A stretch of DNA of 36,361 nucleotides, taken from an uncultured Lachnospiraceae bacterium (GTDB lineage Bacteria > Bacillota > Clostridia > Lachnospirales > Lachnospiraceae). The position numbers and the translations under genes were made by a program. Below, piece by piece: positions 1-9,611 of this stretch. The notes beneath the pieces were generated by a model that ran no database searches, was not told where the DNA came from, and saw only the letters and a list, made by a program, of their open reading frames with translations. Numbering within the stretch: position 1 is the first letter of the stretch; the number at the start of each line of letters is the position of its first letter. The stretch spans positions 1 to 36,361 of the forward strand of contig CANRGB010000019.1 of NCBI GenBank assembly GCA_947630005.1. Direction: 5' to 3'.

Positions 1-52
1 CGAAAAGGAGCCATTTTTCATGGAAAAATGTGCGGATTTGAGGTGTTTCAGG

Positions 53-190
53 GTGCTGAACGTCCAGTGGACGTTCGTTTAGCACCGGTTCTGAGCGCCA
101 GTGGCGCTCGTTCAGAACCGACCGAAGCGGAGCGGAGACCCGGAGTGAAACGGAGATTCGGGAGCACGAAGTGCGAAGAAATCCGTGGCA
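53..190 (+). repeat. Dispersed structured intergenic repeat, copy 1 (two 33-nt hairpins, conserved spacer, third hairpin)
   Basis: Hairpins at 53-85 and 87-119, each with a CGTT bulge on the 3' side; spacer GACCGAAGCGGAGCGGAGACC (120-140); GCACgaaGTGC hairpin after it. First hairpin and spacer are identical to the reverse complement of 22028-22082. Confidence 0.85.
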
Positions 191-275
191 TCATGGGGGC
201 AAAATCCCTTTTGACCCCAATATCATAATATTCAACTGTACCGTATTTCTCCCTAAATTCCCAAATTTTATCCGA

Positions 276-1016
276 TCACTGTTGATCCGGCTCAAACTGA
301 TCCGGATAAATATCGCTTCCCTCGTAGCCGCAGACTCCCATACGCGGCGAGTTACAGACATTCAGCACAAAATCATCCTCACTTCCGATCTCTTTCTCAC
401 AGTCCTCACACAGAAACCCCATGTCGTCCCACATGTATTCCGGACGGACTATCACAGCAGGCTTTTTCCCACAGTTGTCACACAGGAAAACCGGAGGATT
501 GTTTCTTGAGAGAAGCGTCAGCTTTTCCTTTTTATAATAACCGATCCTGTAATCGCTCACCGTTATCTTAAGCTCTGTCGTGGACCCGAAATCATATTCA
601 TAATCAATCGTCATCCCTTTTTCCAACACGGTTTTTAACTTGTGATTCATGCTCCGAGGCGGCTCTCCCCAGAAAAAATTACCGGCAGGCATGCTCTCAT
701 AACTGATCTCTCCTATTCTGAAAGCGCTCAGATGTCCGCAGCATTCCAGCCATATATCCCTTAAAAAGTTATCCACATCTCTTAATGCCGCGTTTTCACT
801 GACCTCCACAAACAGCCAGTAGTCCTTATTGTATTTGAAATAAATTTTCAGTTCAAAATAACCGCACCGTTTACTGCCTTTTTCCTCCATAATACGGGCC
901 TGACGCGCTTTACAGGCACTCAGATGCCTTCCCATATAGCTTCCGGTATATTCCTTTCCGCAATACTTACATTTGCCTTTTATCTTCTGTTCCATAACGA
1001 CGCCTCCTTTTTTCAT
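276..1016 (-). CDS. Hypothetical protein, pRiA4b ORF-3-like with Cys-rich zinc-binding segments
   Basis: ORF with CxxC motifs (CKYCGKEY; CDNCGKK...CEDCEKE) and a pRiA4b-like core (WLECCGHLSAFRI...YEYDFGSTTELKITV). Confidence 0.65.
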   Translation of the reverse strand: MKKGGVVMEQKIKGKCKYCGKEYTGSYMGRHLSACKARQARIMEEKGSKRCGYFELKIYFKYNKDYWLFVEVSENAALRDVDNFLRDIWLECCGHLSAFRIGEISYESMPAGNFFWGEPPRSMNHKLKTVLEKGMTIDYEYDFGSTTELKITVSDYRIGYYKKEKLTLLSRNNPPVFLCDNCGKKPAVIVRPEYMWDDMGFLCEDCEKEIGSEDDFVLNVCNSPRMGVCGYEGSDIYPDQFEPDQQ

Positions 1017-1291
1017 CCCTGATTTTATTCACACACTGCTGCACTTTTTATTTATGATAACATAACGTCCGAAACCCGGCAATAAACTTTTCCTCTTCTC
1101 TTTCAAAAAAACGGAGAATCTCTGTAACAATTCCCCGCTTTGCGACACTTTTCCGAACAGGTACACCACCTTATTGCATGCGATCCCGTACTTCAGGATC
1201 TTCTCCATCCCATTGTCCCTAAAATTATCCTCATATCCGGCATGTCCGATCTGTTTCGGCGTTTCCTCACATGCCGCTCAAATATTTTTAA

Positions 1292-2279
1292 TCACTCGAT
1301 ATTTCCTCCTGCCATCTGTACACGCAGAAGCATAAGTTCCTTTTCTGTCTCACGCAGCTTCTTCTCCGCCATATCCGCCCGGGATTTCTCCCTGTTCGCA
1401 CGCTTCCTCTCTCTGACCGTATTTACACGCTCTTCTTTTCTTCCTTCTTTTCTTCCTTCTTTTCTTCCTTCCTCCCTGATTCTGTCCATCACTTCGCACA
1501 TGATCTTCTGACCTCCTTCTTCTTTTTTCAGATATTTCACTCTTTCCGACAACGCTCCCTGACTCATATCTTCCGGATCTGCCGTCAAAAAATATTTCAT
1601 CAGCTCCGCTGTCTCCGTTCCGTCATCCACCGCGGCATTCACATACAGAATATGCTCCCCGTCCTTATATTCTTTCTTTTTCCTGTTTCTTCTCCCCTTC
1701 GTTACCGCGCTGCGCAGTCTTCCCATCCGATATCTCCTCTTTTCCTTCCACGAAGTTTCTCTCCACTCTGCAGGATGCTGCTCCCCTCTTCCACAGATCC
1801 GTCTCACTTATATAGATCACATATACTTCCGGCAAATCATGGAAATCCCTCCCCTTCGACAGATACTCACTGTCCACCATGGCCTCGTGAAACCTCGTCC
1901 GGCGCGCATGGTCCAGAGTATCCTTTCTCTGAATCTCTGCCGTGTACAGCCTGTCGTCACTCCCTTCCGCAAGAACATCCAGCTGTACATCCCGCGACGC
2001 AATCCGGGAAATCCGGTACTGTGTCTTCACACGCTTTACTACAAGATCCTTATCTTCCAGCAGCACCCGCAGCACATGCTGACACGCCTCGGTATCGTTT
2101 AACACCACCGACATAAACACATCGCTGAAGAGATTAAGTCCCTGCACGATTCTGATCCTTTCTTTCTGAATCTCCGCGAAACTTTTCTTCGGATCCGACT
2201 TTTTCCGTCCGGTTTTTTTCTGACCAGTATTTCCCCTTGTATTTTTATTTTTCCTGCCCTTTTTTCTGTTATCTTCCAT
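1292..2279 (-). pseudogene. Rpn/PD-(D/E)XK transposase-family nuclease, apparently frameshifted
   Basis: N-terminal part in ORF 1665..2279 (LNLFSDVFMSVVLND...DVLAEGSDDRLYTAEIQRKD...YVIYISETD) and C-terminal part in ORF 1292..1807 (YKDGEHILYVNAAVDDGTE...EEGRKEGRKEGRKE) lie in different frames that overlap. Confidence 0.65.
1434..1473. repeat. 12-bp microsatellite (ttcttttcttcc, about 3 copies) coding for EGRK repeats
   Basis: Direct reading: ttcttttcttccttcttttcttccttcttttcttcc. Confidence 0.8.
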
Positions 2280-2782
2280 TCTGTTCCCCCTTTGCCGCTG
2301 TATATCAGCCCTGTCCTGATACGGACCGGCGCTTTTCGGGACAGACAGAAGATAAACGATTCCCTGTTCCCATTATAACCACAGCGTTCTTTTTCATCAA
2401 GTATTTTTTTGTTTATAGTATCTGATTATTTTTTATATGCTGTATTATTTTGGATTAACTTGAATTTTGTAAGAAATTTTAAACTTTTGAACATCATTAG
2501 ATATGATTATTATTCTCTAATTGTATCATATATGCATTGCAATGTCTATACTGTTTTTATTTTTTTAATTAATTCCGAACTCGGCCATGGATCATCAGCC
2601 GGTCGTCCGCTGTCCGCTGCCGCAAGGATTCCATCGCAGACCGGTACTGCCAGGAATCCGGGGTCGAGGCAGAATATTTCTGACAGCCCAGCAGGGATTC
2701 CAGTCTCACATCTCTTTCCCAAACCGGCTCTTATTCAAGGAGATCTCTTCAAAAAACAAAGTTCGCAAAGGCAACTCAAAAC

Positions 2783-3409
2783 TTACATTCTTCGCCTGCC
2801 ATCCATCACTTTACAGAACACCACCGCCACTGCCGTACTCACCGCCGTCGCCGCGATCGCCGGTCCTACGATCGCTGTCGGGTTCACACTGCCGTACTGC
2901 GCGCGGTAGGCGATCACATTCACCGGAATCAGCTGCAGGGATGAGATATTCAGGATCAGGAAGGTGCACATCTCGCTGCTGGCCGTGCCGCGGGGCATAG
3001 CGGATACTTTTCGTCCGCGCTGCATTACTGCAGCCCTCCGCTCTTCCTCCAGTTTCTCCAGGCTCTCCATCGCCGCGAGGCCCGCGGGCGTCGCGGCCCA
3101 GCCCAGGCCCAGGAAGTTCGCGATAAAGTTTGTCGTGATATGCTTCTCCGCCTCATGTCCCGCAGGGATTCCCGGAAATAAAAAACGGATGAAGGGCCGG
3201 ACCAGCCTTGAAATTGACTGAATCAGCCCCGCATCCTCCGCAATTTTCATAACTCCCATCCAGAGTGCCATCACGCCGAGCATCGTGACGCACAGAGTCA
3301 CCGCTTCTTTTGACGAAGACAGGACGGCCTCCGAAACCGCCTCTATATTTCCTGTCACCGCTCCATACAGGATTCCTGCCAGTATCATGCCTCCCCAGAG
3401 ATAATTCAT
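2783..3409 (-). CDS. spmA: Spore maturation protein A-like (nucleoside recognition/Gate domain)
   Basis: SpmA-like motifs (TNFIANFLGLGWAATPAGLAAMESL...LILNISSLQLIPVNVIAYRAQYGS). Start moved to the internal Met (MNYLWGG) with AAGGA upstream. Confidence 0.8.
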   Translation of the reverse strand: MNYLWGGMILAGILYGAVTGNIEAVSEAVLSSSKEAVTLCVTMLGVMALWMGVMKIAEDAGLIQSISRLVRPFIRFLFPGIPAGHEAEKHITTNFIANFLGLGWAATPAGLAAMESLEKLEEERRAAVMQRGRKVSAMPRGTASSEMCTFLILNISSLQLIPVNVIAYRAQYGSVNPTAIVGPAIAATAVSTAVAVVFCKVMDGRRRM

Positions 3410-3650
3410 AGCCGTCCTTTCTGACGCCGCATTACTGCTCACATACAGCAATTCTGTGTGTTATATCATGCATCATAGTGAGGCAAAACGTATTTTGACT
3501 CCAGAATCATTTACATTTATATTCTCTGCATACACTATGTTCTGCACAAATCTGCACGGCATCAAAATTCTGTTGATACAGTATATTGCGCCTGCGTCAG
3601 AAAAAGAATCTGTCATGGATTTCTCCCATCCATCTCATCTGCTGTTCTTA

Positions 3651-5258
3651 TCAAATGTCCGCGGCTTTCTCCCCCAGGATCCCTTTCAGATCCAGGCCGT
3701 ACCGTCCGGCGATATCGCGCGCGTAGCTCAGGCCGTCCGGTGTTGTGCGGGAGATCCGATAACTTCTGCTGCCGTCCTCCTTGTTCTCCATCAAAGCGAC
3801 AAGGTTGTCGATCTTTCCTCGGTTTCCGGGATACGAATTATATTTGTGAATCTGCTGCGGCAGATCGTGAATATGTGTGACATATATCCCGCCGCATCCG
3901 ATCACGCCGATCCCGGTCAGGACTTCCGAGGCAATATAACCTGCCTCAAGACCGCTCGTGCTTGAAAAAGTTTCATCCATCAGCAGCATATCCGTATCTG
4001 TAAGCCGTTTCATGATTGCGCCAAGACGCGCGCACTCACTCTCAAGGCGTCCTTTTCCGTAGTTATCTTCATCCGAGGACGGAAAATGAGTGAAAATTCC
4101 GGTCACCGGACTCATGCGGGCGCGTTTTGCCGGCACAAACAGACCAAGCTGAAACAGTGCCTGCGCCATACCGATGGAATAAGCGAAGATCGATTTTCCT
4201 CCGTGATTTGGTCCGGTCACCAGATAGAAACGTCCGTTTTCGTCAAAGGCAAAGGAGTTTGAGACGATCGTCTTCTCCACTTCCTGCCGCGCAAGGCCGG
4301 GATTGTAGACCTGTTCCAGATCACATTTTTTCTCCTGCATCGGCGCGATCTCCGGCCGGCACATCGGCAGCCCCATCGCACGCATCTCAAGAATGAATTT
4401 CACGCCGGCGGTCAGAAAACGGATATCGTCGAGCAGCGACACAAAGAGCGCCGTGTTCACTCCGAAATATTTATGTACCAGAGGTTCAAAGCTCCGAAGG
4501 GATTTCTTGTAGATGGTGGTCAGAGCCGACTGCACCGAATAGTTCAGCGCCTTCAGTTCTTCGCCATGAAGCCCTTTCGCGAGCGGAAACAGCGGAGACA
4601 TCAGCGTATGCTTTTCCATCGGATCCTTCTTCAGCAGCCGGTCCATGATCGTCCCGGCACGGAAATGTTTTGTCTCCACCGAGATCACGCCGCCCTCCCT
4701 GACACTCAGCGATTCATCAAGATTGATGCCCAGCGTGATGCTCTTGATACTTCCGAAGCGGACTTCCATCTTCGACAGCTCCGTACTCAGATTTCTGAAT
4801 TCGTCGCTCTCCGCAATGGACATGATCTCATCCCGGAAATTTTTCATTCCTTCCGATTGAAAAACAAGACCGCGAAGCCCGTCCGCAAACAGCTCCACGA
4901 TCTCTTGGTACATTTCGAGAAAGCGCACGGAACTCAATGCGGAATCGACGCTGAAATCACAGCTCAGTACACGTCTCATTTCCTGTATGTTACATATGAC
5001 GGGGATTGACCTGCAGAATACCTCGTAAAGCGACGGATTCTCCACGACATCCTCCACAATGGACAGACGGTAATCCAGCACCTTCTCATCGGTCGAAAAG
5101 AAGCTGTCGAGCGACAGGTTCACAAGCCCCCGGTAGCTTTGATTGATCAGAACCACCATATCGTCGATCTGCAGCGAACGAATAAACTGAAAATCTTTCA
5201 TGGATTTTTCCGATGATCTGTCATGATCGGGCGGATACAGCAAACGAAAACCATCCAT
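3651..5258 (-). CDS. MutS-family ATPase (MutS core plus ATPase domain, no N-terminal mismatch-recognition domain)
   Basis: Walker A TGPNHGGKS, LLMDETFSSTSGLEAG, VTHIHDL. Start chosen at MDGFRLLYPPD; the longer ORF (to 5429) reads into tandem repeats. Confidence 0.85.
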   Translation of the reverse strand: MDGFRLLYPPDHDRSSEKSMKDFQFIRSLQIDDMVVLINQSYRGLVNLSLDSFFSTDEKVLDYRLSIVEDVVENPSLYEVFCRSIPVICNIQEMRRVLSCDFSVDSALSSVRFLEMYQEIVELFADGLRGLVFQSEGMKNFRDEIMSIAESDEFRNLSTELSKMEVRFGSIKSITLGINLDESLSVREGGVISVETKHFRAGTIMDRLLKKDPMEKHTLMSPLFPLAKGLHGEELKALNYSVQSALTTIYKKSLRSFEPLVHKYFGVNTALFVSLLDDIRFLTAGVKFILEMRAMGLPMCRPEIAPMQEKKCDLEQVYNPGLARQEVEKTIVSNSFAFDENGRFYLVTGPNHGGKSIFAYSIGMAQALFQLGLFVPAKRARMSPVTGIFTHFPSSDEDNYGKGRLESECARLGAIMKRLTDTDMLLMDETFSSTSGLEAGYIASEVLTGIGVIGCGGIYVTHIHDLPQQIHKYNSYPGNRGKIDNLVALMENKEDGSRSYRISRTTPDGLSYARDIAGRYGLDLKGILGEKAADI

Positions 5259-5334
5259 ACTAAAACAGCCGGGTACGATCCGCCCGGCCTCCTCCTTTCT
5301 GTGTCCGCGGACCTCTGCCCGCTTCCTTTTCTCC

Positions 5335-5634
5335 GCCTGACTCAGGCGGTTTCTTTCCTGACTCGGGCAGAACTGATCCCTGCCTTCGGCTTTTGTGATT
5401 GTTTCTGCTTCTCTTTCTCCCTGACTCAAGCGTTTCTTTCCTGACTCGGGCAGAACTGATCCCTGCCTTCAGCCTTTGTGACTGTTTCTGCTTCTCTTTC
5501 TCCCTGACGCAAACGTTTTCTCTTCTCCTGGCTCGAGCAGAACTGATCCTTGCCTTCGGCTTTTGTGATTGTTTCTGCTTCCTTTCTTTCTCCCTGACGC
5601 AAACGTTTTCTCTTCTCCTGGCTCAGGCAGGCCC
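5335..5634. repeat. Imperfect tandem minisatellite, units of about 83, 87 and 90 bp
   Basis: Landmark 'gcagaactgatcc' or its equivalent recurs at 5367, 5450, 5537, and partially at 5627 (gcaggcccggatc). Confidence 0.85.
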
Positions 5635-5645
5635 GGATCAGACGC

Positions 5646-6605
5646 TCACTTTGCGGCATCCCGGGCGGACGCATCCTCCGCATGAGAGTAATGCTTTCCC
5701 GTCCTCTTTGAGATCAGATACCGCGGTCTCCCTTTCACTTCCTCATAAATCTTCGCTATATAATAGCCGATGATCCCGAGACTGATCATGATAATGCTCC
5801 CGATGATCAGGATCAGCAGAATGACCGTCGTAAAGCCTTCCATCGCGCTTCCCGAGAAATATTTTACCAGCGACTGAATACCGAGAATAATTCCCATCAG
5901 GAAGACCAGCACACCGGCAAAGGTCACACACTGCATCGGTATTGTCGAGAACGCAACAATATTCTTAACCGCGTACTGGATCAGCGCCCCGGTGGACCAC
6001 TTGGATTTTCCCTCGGTGCGTTCCCGCACATCAAACTCTACGGATGTGGAGCGGAACCCGACCCAGGAGGACAGCGCCCGGAAAAAAGTGTTCCTCTCCG
6101 GCATGGACAGCAGCGCGTCCACCGCTTTGCGGTCGAGCAGTTTAAAATCCGACGCTCTCGACATATCAATCTTTGTGGCGTGGGAGATGATCTTGTAAAA
6201 CAGTCCGGCGCTGGCCCTGTGCATCATGCTCTCTTCCCCGCGCGAGCGTTTTACGCCTTCTATGACTTCGTATCCTTTCTCCCAGAGATGGTACATCTCC
6301 ACCAGCGTCTCCGGCGGATGCTGCAGGTCGCAGTCCATCACCGCGCAGCATTCCCCTGAGGCGTTCGCAAGTCCCGCGAACATCGCGGCTTCTTTTCCGA
6401 AATTCCGGGAAAACATCACCCCAATAATATGCGGATCCTGCCCGGCCGCCTTTTCGATCTCATCCCAGGTTCTGTCCTTCGAGCCGTCGCTGACAAACAC
6501 GATCTCATACGGAATCCCGGCCTCCGACAGAATCCATCCGACCCTGTCCGCCGCTTTCTTTATCATTCTTTCCTCATTATACGCCGGAATCACCACTGAA
6601 AGCAT
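5646..6605 (-). CDS. Family 2 glycosyltransferase with two C-terminal TM helices (GtrB/DPM1-like)
   Basis: MLSVVIPAYNEE...VSDGSKDRT...MDCDLQHPPE...RASDFKLLDRKAV; two hydrophobic segments near the C-terminus. Confidence 0.9.
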   Translation of the reverse strand: MLSVVIPAYNEERMIKKAADRVGWILSEAGIPYEIVFVSDGSKDRTWDEIEKAAGQDPHIIGVMFSRNFGKEAAMFAGLANASGECCAVMDCDLQHPPETLVEMYHLWEKGYEVIEGVKRSRGEESMMHRASAGLFYKIISHATKIDMSRASDFKLLDRKAVDALLSMPERNTFFRALSSWVGFRSTSVEFDVRERTEGKSKWSTGALIQYAVKNIVAFSTIPMQCVTFAGVLVFLMGIILGIQSLVKYFSGSAMEGFTTVILLILIIGSIIMISLGIIGYYIAKIYEEVKGRPRYLISKRTGKHYSHAEDASARDAAK

Positions 6606-6702
6606 ACCTTTTCCTCTCTTTCCCGTTTCCGCTTTTCTCTCATTATGCCCGCTTTTTGGGGCAGACCCGTCAGAATATCCTGCCGCGCTTCAGACCCGTC
6701 CC

Positions 6703-8583
6703 TCAGTTTTCCGCGCCCGGACATTTGTACGCGGAATATTCTCCCAGATCAGTCAGCAGGATGCTATGACTCGTCCTGCGGTGGCTGACCGGTATCATCT
6801 GCATATAGTCGCCGTACAGATATGTCAGATATTTATCATATTCTTTCGGAACCGGAAACGGATATCCCTCAAAATCAACGTAAATCGTTTCTTCAAGCCA
6901 TGCTTTCGGAAATGCCCCGCGCTTCAGATTCCGCCCCATGCCATCATACAGATATCTACTTTTTTTCTTCTGAAAAAACCGCAGCGACCGTTCCTGCGCC
7001 CATTCCGCAAAGGACATCGGCACAAATCTCTTCGCCCTGCTCACAAACTTACAGATCAGCTCATGTTTTCCTCCGCTTTTGATATCCGTATTGCCCCACT
7101 TATTAAAAACGATCGAGCGGGTCAGCATGGTTATCATCAGATGCAGCTTCTGTGACCATCTGTGATTTCCTGTCTGGTCGTGCGAAAGCACGTCAAAGAA
7201 GATCCCATTGTGCATATCCAGAAATTTTGAAGTGAATTCCGTCGCAAACATCGTGTTATTGATGCGAAGCTTCGTGAACGGATTATGATTCCCTTTTTCC
7301 GTTGAGGGAATCTGCAGAAAAATATTGTCCGGAACCTCGTCCTGCACCACTTTAAGGAAATGATCATAATCCTCACGCAGCATCATCACATCCGCATCGT
7401 CGTCCCACGGAATAAACCCATGATGCCGGATCGCGCCCAGCAGCGTGCCTCCCGCAAGAAAATAACGGATTCCGTGTTTTTTGCAGATACGGTCGATCTC
7501 AAGGAGATAGCCGAGCAGAATCTGCTGCACTTTCGTCAGTTTCCCAAGATACGTATTGTCAAATATAAAGATCTGGTCCAGATCCTGCATATACTTGACC
7601 AAGATGATCAGTCCGTCCTCCAGCGACACCTGAGGCGTGAAGCCGTAACGCCGGATCAGCTGTGTATTCAGCAGGATCCCTTCCTTTTCCTCCGGTGTCT
7701 CCCAGTTGAGGCTGATCCTGCACTGACCGGGGAAATTCTGGTACAGCATCATCACCAGTTCGCTGTCCGAGGCGTCCGCCCGCTCGCCGGCGACGTTGAA
7801 TATCTTATTCCCCGGACATTCCGTGAGCACAAACTGCACTGCCGTCAGCACATCATGAATACTGACATAGGAATTCCGCTCCGGGCGCAGGTTCATCGCC
7901 GTTTCTTTTTCTTCCGACACCATCCTGGCAAGCGTATACACGCTGTGCTCCATCGTCTCGATACACGCGCCGAACAGCTTTCCTGTCCGCAGAATCTGAT
8001 ATGAGGCGCCGTTCTCCCGCGCGCAGGCAGTCAGCATACTCTCAAGCGACTGCAGAAAATACTGCGCCTCAAAGCCAGGCGCGCAGGGATCCGTCTTTCC
8101 CGTTTCATATTCGGACGCGGCAAACTGACTGTCCAGCTTCCCGTAAACACGGCCGTCCGAAAGCAGCAGAATCCTGCGGTGAAGCTTTGTCAGCGACTGC
8201 ACCAGTTCCAGATACCCTTCCAGAACTTCCATGGTCTCCGCGGCCGTCATCCCGATTCCGCGGCAGCACCAGCCCGTCAGGATTACATAATCCGCCTCGC
8301 AGGAGGCCGCCTGCTCTGCCGCGCCGCGCCATGCGCCAGACCGTCCGCCTTCGTCCTCCACCGGCACACACCTGATGCTGACGCCCGCACTGCACTCATC
8401 ATTCCATGCGTCAAGAGACCACCGGATGGCCTGAAGCAGAGAATCGTTTCTGCCGATCAGCAGAAATTTTTTATTCTTCATTTTTTTCAGGCTGATCTGC
8501 TCCGACCGGACGGGCGCCTGCGCCCAGTCCAGCTGAAATTCATTCAGCCGGTCGCGCAGCAGTCCGCTTTTTTCCTCATTCAT
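6703..8583 (-). CDS. Fusion: degenerate NAD-dependent epimerase (SDR)-like N-terminus plus LicD-family C-terminus
   Basis: C-terminus HGIRYFLAGGTLLGAIRHHGFIPWDDDADVMM is the LicD signature. N-terminus retains SDR landmarks (VYGKLD..., NKIFNVAGERADASD). ATGA overlap with the upstream gene. Confidence 0.85.
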   Translation of the reverse strand: MNEEKSGLLRDRLNEFQLDWAQAPVRSEQISLKKMKNKKFLLIGRNDSLLQAIRWSLDAWNDECSAGVSIRCVPVEDEGGRSGAWRGAAEQAASCEADYVILTGWCCRGIGMTAAETMEVLEGYLELVQSLTKLHRRILLLSDGRVYGKLDSQFAASEYETGKTDPCAPGFEAQYFLQSLESMLTACARENGASYQILRTGKLFGACIETMEHSVYTLARMVSEEKETAMNLRPERNSYVSIHDVLTAVQFVLTECPGNKIFNVAGERADASDSELVMMLYQNFPGQCRISLNWETPEEKEGILLNTQLIRRYGFTPQVSLEDGLIILVKYMQDLDQIFIFDNTYLGKLTKVQQILLGYLLEIDRICKKHGIRYFLAGGTLLGAIRHHGFIPWDDDADVMMLREDYDHFLKVVQDEVPDNIFLQIPSTEKGNHNPFTKLRINNTMFATEFTSKFLDMHNGIFFDVLSHDQTGNHRWSQKLHLMITMLTRSIVFNKWGNTDIKSGGKHELICKFVSRAKRFVPMSFAEWAQERSLRFFQKKKSRYLYDGMGRNLKRGAFPKAWLEETIYVDFEGYPFPVPKEYDKYLTYLYGDYMQMIPVSHRRTSHSILLTDLGEYSAYKCPGAEN

Positions 8584-9455
8584 TCCAGTTTCCCTGCCTT
8601 TCCTGTGTCCGGCACGATCCTGATCGGTTCAAGCGCCGATGTATCCGCGGCCGCCGGCCGTCCTTCTCTCTGATAAGTCACATTGTACGCTTCTCCTGCC
8701 GTCCCGTCCAGAAGAACTTTTACAGCCGCATGAACAATCCGCTCCCAGTCCCAGCACGGCGCGCCGCTCTTCCTCTCAGCATTGGGGGAAATTCCGGCTT
8801 CAGTTCTGAGTTCAGCTTCAGCTCCGATTCCAACTTCGGCTCCGGTTTCTGCTTCCGCGCTTTTTCCCGCTTTCTGTTCTGTTTCTCTTGCGGCACCTTC
8901 ATATGGAAATCTCGCAATTTTAACCGCGGCCTTGTCCTCGCGCGCCATCCGGCCGCACAGATGCTCCAGCGTCCTCAGCCTCGCGGCCTCCTGATCCCAC
9001 ATGGCGATATGGCACACATAACCCAGCTCATCCTCTTTTACCGGATGAAATTCTCCGAACAGTTTCCCGTAAACATCAGCCCGGGATACCAGAAGCGCGG
9101 CTGCCGGCCGTACTTCTCCAATCCGCCGCAGAGTACCGGTGAGAGAAGAAAAATTTTCCCAGCCGCCGGCCTGGCTTTCTTTCTGTCCGTCGGTTTTTCC
9201 CTTTTCCCGGAAGCTGCCGGCTTCTTTCTCAAAAGACGACGCCGGAAAATCCTCCTTCGCAAATGCCGGATCCGCAAATCCAAACAGGATTACGTAATCT
9301 TCCGGCGACATATCGTTTTCATCTCCAGAAATTTCTCCCGCCATTCTGCCGAACACCTGAAGAAATTTCTGCTTCATCTCCGATTCCGGTCCCAGCACCA
9401 AAACCCTTTTCTGACGAAGTCTTTCCCGGATATCCGTATCCTGTTTTTCCCGCAT
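8580..9455 (-). CDS. Degenerate NAD-dependent epimerase/dehydratase-like protein with low-complexity insertions
   Basis: SDR-like skeleton (KRVLVLGPESE..., VSRADVYGKLFGEFHPVKEDELGY, GEAYNVTYQ) without GxxGxxG or YxxxK. GGAGGAG RBS upstream of the ATG. Confidence 0.65.
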   Translation of the reverse strand: MREKQDTDIRERLRQKRVLVLGPESEMKQKFLQVFGRMAGEISGDENDMSPEDYVILFGFADPAFAKEDFPASSFEKEAGSFREKGKTDGQKESQAGGWENFSSLTGTLRRIGEVRPAAALLVSRADVYGKLFGEFHPVKEDELGYVCHIAMWDQEAARLRTLEHLCGRMAREDKAAVKIARFPYEGAARETEQKAGKSAEAETGAEVGIGAEAELRTEAGISPNAERKSGAPCWDWERIVHAAVKVLLDGTAGEAYNVTYQREGRPAAADTSALEPIRIVPDTGKAGKLE

Positions 9456-9611
9456 CCCGTGCTCCTCCCTTATCCTGCTTCTTTTCTGTTTCTATTTTCT
9501 CTGTTTCGTTTCTCCCCGATTCAGTTTCCTTCTGTCTCAGCTTTCTTCTGCCCTGATCCTTCTTATTCCGGATTTCTCCGTTTTGGTTCTTCCCATTCCC
9601 GGCGCAGCGCC

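Noticed and set aside
2570-2770. Short minus-strand reading frame (RLESLLGCQKYSASTPDSWQYRSAMESLRQRTADDRLMIHGRV)
   Set aside because: Only about 50 codons, no start/RBS evidence and no SpmB resemblance; might be a gene remnant but not supportable.
5259-5429. N-terminal extension of the MutS-like ORF
   Set aside because: Extension is translated minisatellite; typical relatives start near FxLLYP.
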